From assembly GCA_009845425.1 (NCBI GenBank), contig VXZQ01000003.1:124001-188000 (forward strand): a DNA stretch of 64,000 nt, given 5' to 3'. The notes below the pieces were generated by a model. It was not told the DNA's origin. It ran no database searches and saw only the letters and a program-made list of their open reading frames with translations. This document shows positions 38,942-49,479 of this stretch, in pieces. The stretch comes from Holophagales bacterium (lineage in GTDB: Bacteria; Acidobacteriota; Thermoanaerobaculia; Multivoradales; Multivoraceae). A program made the position numbers and the translations under genes. Numbering within the stretch: the first letter of the stretch is position 1; every line of letters begins with the position of its first letter.

Positions 38942-40065
38942 CGGGCGCCGGCCGTCCGTGGACCCGTTCCGCGCACGATCTCATCGTAGATCCCGGCCAC
39001 CTCCTCGGCGGCCCGCCGCCAGGAGAAGGTGGCCGCGCGCTCCAGACCGGCCTGTCGGTAGCGATCACGCCGCGACGGCTCGCGCAGCAAGGCGTCCAGG
39101 CCGCGCCGGATCGCCGCCACGTCGAAGGGATCGACGCACAGGGCGGCATCTCCAGCCACCTCGGCGAGCGACGACCGGTCCGAGGTAAGGACCGGCGTCC
39201 CGCAGGCCATCGCCTCCACCACCGGCAGGCCGAATCCCTCGACCAGCGACGGATAGGCCACCACCGAGGCGACATTGTAGAGAGCGATCAGGTCTTCCTC
39301 CGACACGGCGCCGAGGCGGCGCACGAAGTCAGGCCAGTCGCCAGCGAACACCGCGTCCCGCTTCCAGCCGCCACCGCCGACCAGCGCCAGCGGAACCCGG
39401 TTCCGCAGATCCGGACCGAGGCCGCCGTACGCCTCGATCAGTCGTGCGATGTTCTTGCGCGGTTCAAGCGTTCCCACCGAAAGGACAAAGGGCCCGTCGA
39501 GACTGAAGCGCTCCGCCAGTCGCCGCCTCGCCGCCTCCAGGTCGGCGCCGTTGAATGCCACGAAGGCCGCCGAAGCCGCTTCGTAGACCACCCGAAGCCG
39601 GTCATCCGGCAACGCGAACCACTTCCGCACTTCCCCGGCCGTGGCCTCCGATACGGCGATGATCGTTGCCCCTTGCGCAACCGCCCGCAGCGTCGCCAGC
39701 AGACACTGGTTCCGGTTAGCCGGCACGTGGAACTTCGGGTGGGTGAGAAAGGTCAGATCGTGGATCGTGAACACGACCGGTCCGTCGAAGCAGGCGGGGT
39801 CGGCGAAGGTCGGGATGTGGAACAGATCGAGTTCCCGGCGTCGCGGCCAGCGGCCCGGTCCACGACGAACGTTCCCCGGAAGCCCTTCAAGGAGCCGCCT
39901 CCATCCACGTGAGTCGACCTCCGCGTCGAGCGCATACAGGACGAGGCCCGGCCTGCCGCCCCGCTCCTCCGACAACTCCGCCAGCGCCTCCAGCAGACTG
40001 GCTGAGTACCTGGCTACGCCGTCCCGGGGCCCGAACAGCTTGCTCACGTCGAAACCGACGCGCAT
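38938..40065 (-). CDS. family 4 glycosyltransferase (second of a tandem pair)
   Basis: A 375-residue GT-B glycosyltransferase with VGFDVSKLFGPRDGVARYSASLLEAL (about 3-28), VVFTIHDLTFLTHPKF (about 98-113), SVGTLEPRKNIARLIEAYGGL (about 197-217) and VAYPSLVEGFGLPVVEAMACGTPVLTSDRSSLAEV (about 283-317). These are classic mannosyltransferase-like GT4 motifs. It is coupled to the next GT4 by an ATGA overlap and follows an unknown small gene at 7 bases. The sugar and acceptor are unknown. Confidence 0.9.
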   Translation of the reverse strand: MRVGFDVSKLFGPRDGVARYSASLLEALAELSEERGGRPGLVLYALDAEVDSRGWRRLLEGLPGNVRRGPGRWPRRRELDLFHIPTFADPACFDGPVVFTIHDLTFLTHPKFHVPANRNQCLLATLRAVAQGATIIAVSEATAGEVRKWFALPDDRLRVVYEAASAAFVAFNGADLEAARRRLAERFSLDGPFVLSVGTLEPRKNIARLIEAYGGLGPDLRNRVPLALVGGGGWKRDAVFAGDWPDFVRRLGAVSEEDLIALYNVASVVAYPSLVEGFGLPVVEAMACGTPVLTSDRSSLAEVAGDAALCVDPFDVAAIRRGLDALLREPSRRDRYRQAGLERAATFSWRRAAEEVAGIYDEIVRGTGPRTAGAR

Positions 40066-40072
40066 TGCGGCC

Positions 40073-40366
40073 TCAGGCGCTCCGTGCTTCCCGCCTCACT
40101 TCGGCGCGAATCCCCCTGGCCACCGATCGCAGTCTCCTCGCGGCACCGGCCCTCAGATGTCCGGCGCCGTCGAGCTGATCGATCAACGGCAGGATGTCGG
40201 CATGAAGCGGATCCACCTTCGCGACCTCCTTCGCCCGCGCCCACACCGCCAGGCGAAGACGATCGTACGCACCCACGCCGACGACGCGGCGAAGCGCCAA
40301 CCGCAACGGCCGCGCAGGGCCGGAACGGGCAAGGCGTCCCAAGAAGGCAACGATGACCCGCCCCAT
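40073..40366 (-). CDS. small basic protein of unknown function
   Basis: I do not recognise this product. ATG 40366 gives 97 residues, rich in Arg, Ala and Leu, with a short hydrophobic start (MGRVIVAFLGRLA) and predicted helices. GTG 40414, in frame and 2 bases after the upstream acyltransferase stop, would give 113 residues; neither start has a clear ribosome binding site. The supplied 589-residue ORF is this segment joined to a shadow of the acyltransferase. It is probably real, because it fills the space between two genes of a tight operon. Confidence 0.5.
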   Translation of the reverse strand: MGRVIVAFLGRLARSGPARPLRLALRRVVGVGAYDRLRLAVWARAKEVAKVDPLHADILPLIDQLDGAGHLRAGAARRLRSVARGIRAEVRREARSA

Positions 40367-40416
40367 GGCACCGGGAGGGTACAACAACCGGCTGGCCGCG
40401 GATCCGTTGGCCACCG

Positions 40417-41868
40417 TCAGACGTCGAGAACAGCCACCATGCCGATCACCTCGTCGTACAGCGCGGAACGTTGCCGGCGCAGCCGCTCCACCGTACCCCT
40501 GCGAAACCCACCCATCCATAGCGCGCGCAGGCCGCGACCGAGTTCCTGGATGAAACGGTGGTAGCGGAGGCCGAGCAGGGCCGACAGCCCGCACAGGGCC
40601 ATCATTCCTCCAACCCGAACCCAGAGTGCCTCCGGCCTCCAGTCGAAACCGGGCAGAGGCTCGGTCCAGGCAAGGCCGACCGCCAGACTGGCGACGATCC
40701 AGGCCGTGGGCAGGATCACCAGCCCCAGGAACATCTTGAGTCCCGCCTGTTCCTTTCGGGTCTTCGAGAACTTCCTGGCGCCGAAGGCGACGAGAAGAGC
40801 CGCCGGCAGGTTCACCAGGTTGCCGACCAGAACCAGCGTTGGCAACAGGAGAAGCATGATCAACGCCTCCGCGCACAGCAGGATCAGGCGCATCGCCGTT
40901 CGGCGCACCGGGAGCCGGTCCAGGTCCCGGTCGTTCAGACCGAGCAACTGCAACGCCTCTCCATAGCGGCTCACCCGCGCCACGAGCCGCTCCACGACGC
41001 GAGGATCGATCGCGCGCTGCTTTCGGTAGCCGGCCCAGACCCGGGCGAAGCCCGCATCCCGCTCCTGCATCGGCGCTCGTCCCAGGCGTGCCACGCCCTC
41101 GCGCAGGGCCTGTTCCGCGCGCACCAGCGACCGCACCCTCTCCATCGCCCGGTGAAGCTCCCAGCTCTCGGTTGGATGGGTGACCTCGATCAGGTGCTGC
41201 TGGATCAGGCCGGTAAGGCGGTCCACGAAAGTCCCTTCCGTAGCGGGCCGATCGGGGTCCGGGCACCGTGCGCCACCTCGCTCCGGGCGTAGATCTGCCG
41301 GCAGGTCGACCGGCGGATAGAAGGCGATCAGGGCCCGGGAACGGAAGGCGTGCTTCCGCTCGTAGTGGAGACCCACGGGCACGAGAGCGGGATCGCCGCC
41401 GTCCTCCTGGGCAAGTTCGAACAGCCGCGCAGCCCCCGCCCGCAACTCGAGCAACCGGGGCTCGTCGTGAGTTGCACCCTCGGGGAAGATGGCTACGAAA
41501 GAGTGCCGGGCGGCGACCGCGAGCGCTCCCAGACTCCGTTGGTTCGCCGCCCGGCGCTCCTCGTCGCTCATCCGGGCACCGGGTTCTCCCCGATCCCGGC
41601 GGCGATAGAGGGGCACCGCGCCGGCGCCCCGCAACAGCCAGCCCACGATCGGCAGCCTGAACAGGCCGTGGCGGGCCCCGAAGGTGACGGGCCTCGGACT
41701 GAAGCCGAGCAACAGGATGCCGTCCGCCAGTCCGTTCGGGTGCCAGGCGACGAGAAGACCGCCACCCTCTCGCGGCACGTTCTCGGTGCCGACGATCTCG
41801 ACGCTGCGGAAGAAGAGCCTCGCCAGCAGCCGCAGGAACCACCTCAGGCTACGCATTCCTGAGCCCAT
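40417..41868 (-). CDS. PlsC-like acyltransferase with C-terminal membrane segments
   Basis: A glycerophospholipid-type acyltransferase acting at the inner membrane. The 483-residue product has the HX4D motif as AWHPNGLADGIL (about 41-52), a second block LPIVGWLLRGAGAVPLYRR and the FPEGATHDEPRLLELRAGAA motif (about 128-147). The second half (about 300-460) holds hydrophobic segments, so it is roughly twice the length of a minimal PlsC. It heads a minus-strand set with glycosyltransferases, suggesting acylation of a lipid carrier or glycolipid. The exact acceptor is unknown. Confidence 0.85.
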   Translation of the reverse strand: MGSGMRSLRWFLRLLARLFFRSVEIVGTENVPREGGGLLVAWHPNGLADGILLLGFSPRPVTFGARHGLFRLPIVGWLLRGAGAVPLYRRRDRGEPGARMSDEERRAANQRSLGALAVAARHSFVAIFPEGATHDEPRLLELRAGAARLFELAQEDGGDPALVPVGLHYERKHAFRSRALIAFYPPVDLPADLRPERGGARCPDPDRPATEGTFVDRLTGLIQQHLIEVTHPTESWELHRAMERVRSLVRAEQALREGVARLGRAPMQERDAGFARVWAGYRKQRAIDPRVVERLVARVSRYGEALQLLGLNDRDLDRLPVRRTAMRLILLCAEALIMLLLLPTLVLVGNLVNLPAALLVAFGARKFSKTRKEQAGLKMFLGLVILPTAWIVASLAVGLAWTEPLPGFDWRPEALWVRVGGMMALCGLSALLGLRYHRFIQELGRGLRALWMGGFRRGTVERLRRQRSALYDEVIGMVAVLDV

Positions 41869-41916
41869 GCTCGACCGACCTGGTCACCTCCCGCTGAACT
41901 CCGTCCGACTCCGATC

Positions 41917-41922
41917 AGTCTA
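41917..41922 (-). promoter_or_regulatory. -10 element for the acyltransferase/glycosyltransferase set
   Basis: The minus strand reads TAGACT about 48 bases before the ATG, with a weak -35 (TGGTCA) 18 bases further upstream. It is divergent from the plus-strand promoter at 41964-41992. Confidence 0.4.
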
Positions 41923-41963
41923 CCCACCGGCGATTCGGCCTGACCATCCGACCGGTCGGTTGC

Positions 41964-41992
41964 TTGACAACCCCCTGCCGCACCCCTAGCGT
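41964..41992 (+). promoter_or_regulatory. sigma-70-like promoter in the 41.9-42.4 kb intergenic region
   Basis: A consensus TTGACA (41964-41969) is followed after 17 bases by TAGCGT (41987-41992). It would transcribe the small ORF at 42023, the hairpin at 42279 and then yifB, giving a yifB leader of more than 350 bases. Confidence 0.6.
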
Positions 41993-42022
41993 GGTTTCAC
42001 CGATGCAAGGGAAGGAGGCTCC

Positions 42023-42112
42023 ATGACCCCACCGGGCCATCTTCAGCCCCCGGTTGACCCTACGCTGATCGCCGAGGGAGCCAATCCGGGGGCCGCCGAG
42101 TCCAGGGCTTAG
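42023..42112 (+). CDS. possible 29-residue leader peptide/small protein
   Basis: ATG 42023 is preceded by AAGGAGG with 4 bases spacing, one of the strongest ribosome binding sites in the window, and lies about 30 bases after a consensus promoter. The frame reads MTPPGHLQPPVDPTLIAEG and ends at TAG 42112 after 29 residues. It is Pro/Ala-rich with no hydrophobic segment. It is too short for the ORF track. Whether it is translated is unknown; it could be a leader peptide for yifB or a chance frame. Confidence 0.35.
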   Translation: MTPPGHLQPPVDPTLIAEGANPGAAESRA

Positions 42113-42278
42113 ATGGACGAATGACTTCCGGCCGCTCGACCGTCGCCTGAACCGCCCGAGCGCCCAGCGGACCCGCAGTCCGACCCGGGCCGCGCCGGGG
42201 CAAACCAGAACGAGTCGGGGCCCATCGGGCACAAACCGCCTACCGCGAAAACGCATCCATCCCGAGCCCGAGACACTC

Positions 42279-42307
42279 TGAGAGCGCAGGTTCAGCCTGC
42301 GCTCTCA
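42279..42307. repeat. perfect 12-bp inverted repeat upstream of yifB
   Basis: TGAGAGCGCAGG (42279-42290) and CCTGCGCTCTCA (42296-42307) pair perfectly around the loop TTCAG. No T-run follows, so it is not a standard intrinsic terminator. It ends 55 bases before the yifB start. The remaining sequence of the 494-base gap (42113-42278) shows nothing I can assign. Confidence 0.75.
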
Positions 42308-42362
42308 CTGCGTTAAGGAAGGACGGAGCCGGCTTCTGGAGCGGCTTCGCGTCTTAGTCCAT

Positions 42363-43886
42363 GTGATCGCATACATGAACTCCGCGACGCCCTGGGGCAT
42401 CGAGGCGCGGGAGGTCCAGGTTGAAGTCGCGGCCTACTTCGGCCTGCCGGCGATGCAGCTGATCGGGCTGCCCGACACCGCCGTTCGGGAGAGCCGCGAC
42501 CGTGTGCGGGCGGCGATTCGCAGCAGCGGCTACGACCTCGAGAGCCGCAACGTCGTCATCAATCTGGCGCCAGCGGATCTGCGCAAGGAAGGCAACCAGC
42601 TCGACCTGCCGATCGCCCTTGGGCTCCTCACCGCCAATCGGGAACTCTCCGCCGAGTCGCTCGAAGGCCGGATGGCCTGCGGCGAATTAGGTCTCGACGG
42701 CGAGGTGCGCCCCATCCGCGGCTCCCTGTCTATCGCGGAGCTGGCCGGAAAACTCGGCATCCGCGAAGTCCTCCTGCCGGCGGCGAACAGCAGACAGGCC
42801 GCCGCACTGGCCGGCACGAAGGTGATCCCCGTCGCCCACCTCCGTGAGGCGATCGAGCATCTGACCGGAGACCGGCTGATCGCACCGGCGACGGCGATGC
42901 CGCCCCGGCAGGGCAAGAACGGCACCGGTCCCGACTTCTCCGACGTCCGCGGTCAGGAAACGGCCAAGCGGTCGCTCGAGATAGCAGCGGCCGGCGGGCA
43001 CAACGTCCTCTTCGTCGGACCGCCGGGAACCGGCAAGACGATGCTCGCGCGGCGCCTGCCCGGAATCCTGCCGCCGCTCACCGGCGAGGAGGCGATCACC
43101 GTGACGAAGATCCACTCGCTGGCCGGCCTGGCGCGCGGCGCCGATGGACTGGTCTGGACCCGCCCTTTCCGCAGCCCCCACTCCGGCGTCTCCGCGTCGG
43201 GCCTGATCGGCGGCGGCTCGGTGCCGAGGCCTGGGGAGATCAGCCTGGCGCATGCCGGCGTGCTGTTCCTGGACGAACTGCCCGAGTTCAGGCGCGACGC
43301 CCTCGAGGCACTCCGCCAGCCGCTCGAGGACGGGGTGGTCACGGTCGTCCGGGCGAAGGCCCGGCTCAGCTTCCCCGCCCGGTTCACCCTCGTCGCCGCC
43401 TGCAACCCCTGCCGTTGCGGCCACTTCGGTGATCCGCGGGCGGACTGCGTCTGCGCCGCCAGAGACATCGACCGCTATCGCCGGCAGCTTTCGGGCCCCC
43501 TGCTCGACCGGATCGACCTCCACGTCGAGATGCCGGTTCCCAGCCTGGAGGACCTGAAGGGACCGGCCTGCGAGTCCTCCGCCGACATCGCGGAGAGGGT
43601 CGCGGGTGCGCGCCGTAAGCAGGCATCCCGCTTCCCCGCCGGCCATCCGGCGCCCCTGAACAGCACGATGTCGCGCCGGGATCTGGAAAGCCACTGCCGG
43701 CCAACCGAAGCGGCCCAGAGCCTGCTCGACGCGGCCTTCGAGCGCCTGGCCATGTCGGCACGGGCACTGGCCCGGGCACTCAAGGTAGCCCGTACGATCG
43801 CCGATCTCGACTCATCCCGGCGAATCGACGTCACCCACGTTGCGGAGGCGATCCAGTACCGGCCGCTGGACCGTCACAACCCATGA
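42363..43886 (+). CDS. comM: YifB/ComM family Mg-chelatase-like AAA+ ATPase
   Basis: ComM is a hexameric helicase that aids branch migration during integration of DNA in natural transformation. The 507-residue product has the Lon-like N-terminal domain (GIEAREVQVEVAAYFGLPAMQLIGLPDTAVRESRDRVRAAI), the Walker A motif FVGPPGTGKTMLARRLPGILP (about 218-237), GVLFLDELPEF (Walker B, about 299-309) and the zinc-finger-like cysteines CNPCRCGHFGDPRADCVC (about 345-362). GTG start at 42363, typical residues following. Family function outside Vibrio and Haemophilus is less certain. Confidence 0.92.
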   Translation: MIAYMNSATPWGIEAREVQVEVAAYFGLPAMQLIGLPDTAVRESRDRVRAAIRSSGYDLESRNVVINLAPADLRKEGNQLDLPIALGLLTANRELSAESLEGRMACGELGLDGEVRPIRGSLSIAELAGKLGIREVLLPAANSRQAAALAGTKVIPVAHLREAIEHLTGDRLIAPATAMPPRQGKNGTGPDFSDVRGQETAKRSLEIAAAGGHNVLFVGPPGTGKTMLARRLPGILPPLTGEEAITVTKIHSLAGLARGADGLVWTRPFRSPHSGVSASGLIGGGSVPRPGEISLAHAGVLFLDELPEFRRDALEALRQPLEDGVVTVVRAKARLSFPARFTLVAACNPCRCGHFGDPRADCVCAARDIDRYRRQLSGPLLDRIDLHVEMPVPSLEDLKGPACESSADIAERVAGARRKQASRFPAGHPAPLNSTMSRRDLESHCRPTEAAQSLLDAAFERLAMSARALARALKVARTIADLDSSRRIDVTHVAEAIQYRPLDRHNP

Positions 43887-43942
43887 CGTCGACGCGGAAG
43901 GCGGCCGGGCGGGGCTCCCCTCCGCCTCGCCCGGTCGCCGCC

Positions 43943-43971
43943 CTGACGGCCCCGGCGTTTGCTGTTAAAAT
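43943..43971 (+). promoter_or_regulatory. promoter for the M23 peptidase gene
   Basis: CTGACG (43943-43948) and TAAAAT (43966-43971) are separated by 17 bases. The start would be near 43978, only about 8 bases before ATG 43986, which rules out the upstream TTG start of the supplied ORF. Confidence 0.5.
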
Positions 43972-43985
43972 CGACTCTGGTCGAT

Positions 43986-44873
43986 ATGCCGCCCAGGAAC
44001 CACACGATCGTCTTCGTTCCTCACTCGATGAGGCGGACCCGACAGTTTCGGGTCAGCGGCCGCTGGCTGGTCGCTATCGCGGCGGCAGCCGCGTTCGTGC
44101 TCGGCATCACGGGCTGGGTAACCGTCTATCAGGTCCGATCGGCGGTCCAGCTCCACGACCTGGAGCGGATCCAGCAGGAAAACGCGGATCTGCGTCGCGC
44201 CAACGCCTCCTTCGAGGCGAGCGTCTCCCGTCTGCAGCAGGCGTTGACCGAGGCCGAGGACCGCACTCGCGACCTCGCGATCGTCGCCGGGCTCGAGCAG
44301 ATCGTCGGCGGCGAGCCGGAGAGTCGGTTGTCGGAAGCCGGGGCCGGCGGCATCTTCACGAGCCTGAGCGCGCCAGACAGCTCCGATCTGTCTCTGCTGG
44401 AGGCCCGGGCGGCGCTGCTCGGGGGTCGGCTCGACGCCGTCGACAGCGCCTTCGAAGAGCGTCAACTCGTCCTCCGTTCCACGCCCATGATCTGGCCGGT
44501 CCGCGGCGTGATCAACAGCGGCTTCGGTTTCCGGCGGGATCCGATCACGGGCCAGCGCGCCCACCACTCCGGTCTCGACATCTCCGCGGACCGAGGCATT
44601 CCGGTGCTGGCGACCGCGGACGGAATCGTCGTCCGCGCGGAACGGATGGGCAACCTGGGCCGGGCCGTCTACGTGCTTCACCGCTTCGGCTACGAAACGC
44701 GCTACGGGCACATGGCGGAGATTCTGGTCGAAGAAGGCCAGGAGGTTCGCCGCGGCGACATCGTGGGCCGGGTCGGGAACTCGGGGCGGACGACGGGCTA
44801 CCACCTGCACTACGAGGTCCGGCTGGAAGGCGACGCCCGCAACCCGTTCGAGTACTTGCGGAGCCAGGGCTGA
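43986..44873 (+). CDS. M23-family murein endopeptidase, membrane-anchored
   Basis: A periplasmic LytM-type zinc peptidase (or its activator form) acting on peptidoglycan cross-links. The 295-residue product has an N-terminal membrane segment (about 26-48), a coiled coil (about 50-95, LERIQQENADLRRANASFE) and a C-terminal LytM domain with HHSGLDISADRG (about 191-202) and YHLHYEVRL (about 270-278). Both zinc-ligand motifs (HxxxD and HxH) are present, so it should be active. It sits between comM and secA on the same strand. Confidence 0.9.
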   Translation: MPPRNHTIVFVPHSMRRTRQFRVSGRWLVAIAAAAAFVLGITGWVTVYQVRSAVQLHDLERIQQENADLRRANASFEASVSRLQQALTEAEDRTRDLAIVAGLEQIVGGEPESRLSEAGAGGIFTSLSAPDSSDLSLLEARAALLGGRLDAVDSAFEERQLVLRSTPMIWPVRGVINSGFGFRRDPITGQRAHHSGLDISADRGIPVLATADGIVVRAERMGNLGRAVYVLHRFGYETRYGHMAEILVEEGQEVRRGDIVGRVGNSGRTTGYHLHYEVRLEGDARNPFEYLRSQG

Positions 44874-44910
44874 CGGCCCGCTGCGTAACGAAACGCCGCG
44901 CTAGGATGCC

Positions 44911-44971
44911 GTCGCATCGCCCGCTGACGGACGATGCGACCGGGTCGCTGGCGGCGCGGAGACGCTCCGCC
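44911..44971 (+). promoter_or_regulatory. two tandem hairpins in the secA leader
   Basis: Hairpin 1 (44911-44940) pairs GTCGCATCG with CGATGCGAC (9 bp), then a 1x1 mismatch, then CCG/CGG around the loop CTGA. Hairpin 2 (44950-44971) pairs GGCGG with CCGCC, then a 1x1 mismatch, then GCG/CGC around GAGA, a GNRA-type loop. The two share the same plan and lie between a possible -10 (TAGGAT, 44902-44907) and the secA ATG. No T-run follows. Confidence 0.55.
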
Positions 44972-45035
44972 AGGGTTCCCAGCCTTCTTCCCGGCATCGG
45001 ACGGCGCCGTCGCGCGGACCGATGGGAACGAGCTC

Positions 45036-47870
<2,835 letters not shown>

Positions 47871-47937
47871 GAGCTTGCTCCGCAGAACGCTACGTGTGAG
47901 GTCGGCGGCGCAACCGGGTGCGCCACGGCCTCCCAGT

Positions 47938-47946
47938 TGATAGCGT
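47938..47946 (+). promoter_or_regulatory. extended -10 promoter abutting guaB
   Basis: TGATAGCGT fits TGnTAnnnT and ends 5 bases before ATG 47952, so transcription should begin at the start codon itself. This makes the TTG start of the supplied ORF (47937) unlikely and suggests a leaderless guaB message. Confidence 0.5.
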
Positions 47947-47951
47947 TCGGC

Positions 47952-49433
47952 ATGGAAACGTCGGACTCCGGGGGTGGCACCCCCGCACTTGCCCTCACCT
48001 TCGACGATGTCCTCCTGGCCCCGGGCCTGTCGGAGGTGCATCCGAACGATGTCCGCCTCGACACCCGCGTCACGCGCGGGATCGAGCTGAACATTCCCTT
48101 GATCTCGGCCGCGATGGACACCGTCACCGAGGCCGAACTGGCGATCGCCGTGGCCCAGGAGGGCGGCATCGGGGTGATCCACAAGAACCTCTCCATCGAA
48201 GCCCAGGCCACCGAAGTCGACCGGGTCAAGCGCTCCGAAGCGGGCATGATCGTCAACCCGATCACGATCCGGCCCGAGCAGCGCATTCACGAAGCGCTCG
48301 ACCTGATGGCCCGCTACAAGATCTCCGGCGTTCCGGTCACCGACCGTGACGGGCATCTGGTGGGTATCCTGACCAACCGCGATCTGCGGTTCGAGACGAA
48401 CACCAGCCGTCCGGTATCGGAACTGATGACGCACGAGGACCTGGTCACGGTTCCCCAGGGAACGACGCTGGACCAGGCCAAGGCCCAGCTCCATCGACAC
48501 CGGATCGAGAAACTGCTGGTCGTGGACGACGACGGCAACCTGAAGGGTCTGATCACCGTCAAGGACATCCAGAAGATGATGGAGTACCCGATCGCCTGCA
48601 AGGACGATCTGGGTCGGTTGCGGGTGGCGGCGGCGGTCGGCACGGCGGGCAACTACCTGGAACGGGCGCAAGAGCTGGCCTCGGCCCAGGCCGACGTGCT
48701 CGTCGTCGACTCCTCTCACGCCCACAGTCGCGGTGTGCTCGACGCCGTGGAGTGTATCCGCGAGACCCTTCCCGACGCTCAACTCCTGGTCGGCAACGTC
48801 GCGACCGCTGACGGCGCGCGCGAGCTCGCCGAACGCGGCGCGGACGGGATCAAGGTCGGCATCGGTCCGGGCAGCATCTGCACGACCCGGGTGGTCACCG
48901 GCGCCGGCATGCCCCAGGTGACGGCGATCCGCGACACGGCCTCGGCGGCCGGGGATCTGCCGGTGGTCGCGGACGGTGGAATCCGGTTCTCGGGGGACCT
49001 GACGAAGGCGCTTGCCTGCGGCGCCCACAGCGTGATGGTCGGCTCCCTGCTCGCCGGAACCGAAGAGAGCCCCGGCGAAACGATCCTCTATCAGGGACGC
49101 AGCTACAAGGCCTACCGCGGCATGGGCTCGCTGTCCGCCATGGCCGAGGGAAGCGCCGACCGCTACTTCCAGTCCGACGAGCAGCCGCTGTCGAAGCTCG
49201 TGCCGGAAGGCATCGAGGGCATGGTGCCGCACAAGGGCAGCGTCCACCAGGTGATCGGTCAGCTCACGGGCGGTCTCCGCTCGGGCATGGGCCTCTCAGG
49301 CTGCGCCAGCGTCAGCGAACTCAGGAAGCAGGCGCGCATGATCCGTGTCACGGCCGCCGGCCAGAAGGAAGGCCACGCCCACGACGTCGTCATCACGAAG
49401 GAAGCGCCCAACTACTGGGTCGAACGCAGCTAG
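47952..49433 (+). CDS. guaB: IMP dehydrogenase
   Basis: It oxidises IMP to XMP, the committed step to GMP. The 493-residue product has [11 protein letters not shown] (about 15-25), two CBS domains (about 95-205), the active-site loop [15 protein letters not shown] with the catalytic cysteine (about 302-316), [19 protein letters not shown] (about 337-355) and the flap [10 protein letters not shown] (about 392-401). No ribosome binding site is visible, in keeping with a leaderless start. Convergent with the M24 peptidase gene (46-base gap with no clear terminator). Confidence 0.95.
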   Translation: METSDSGGGTPALALTFDDVLLAPGLSEVHPNDVRLDTRVTRGIELNIPLISAAMDTVTEAELAIAVAQEGGIGVIHKNLSIEAQATEVDRVKRSEAGMIVNPITIRPEQRIHEALDLMARYKISGVPVTDRDGHLVGILTNRDLRFETNTSRPVSELMTHEDLVTVPQGTTLDQAKAQLHRHRIEKLLVVDDDGNLKGLITVKDIQKMMEYPIACKDDLGRLRVAAAVGTAGNYLERAQELASAQADVLVVDSSHAHSRGVLDAVECIRETLPDAQLLVGNVATADGARELAERGADGIKVGIGPGSICTTRVVTGAGMPQVTAIRDTASAAGDLPVVADGGIRFSGDLTKALACGAHSVMVGSLLAGTEESPGETILYQGRSYKAYRGMGSLSAMAEGSADRYFQSDEQPLSKLVPEGIEGMVPHKGSVHQVIGQLTGGLRSGMGLSGCASVSELRKQARMIRVTAAGQKEGHAHDVVITKEAPNYWVERS

Positions 49434-49479
49434 CGCAACCCGCCAGCCCGGGAGTCCAGGGCGCGGTCCCTGTGGCCGC

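Noticed and set aside
40417-41842. N-terminal part of the 589-residue ORF at 40073-41842
   Set aside because: It is a shadow of the acyltransferase gene; only the last 97-113 residues may be a gene.
41915-42256. 113-residue minus-strand ORF in the 494-base gap
   Set aside because: It has no ribosome binding site or motif, is Arg-rich, and runs through the two divergent promoter-like sites.
41869-42362. A tRNA or other structural RNA in the largest gap
   Set aside because: I looked for a T-loop signature (GTTCGANTC) and a cloverleaf and found none.
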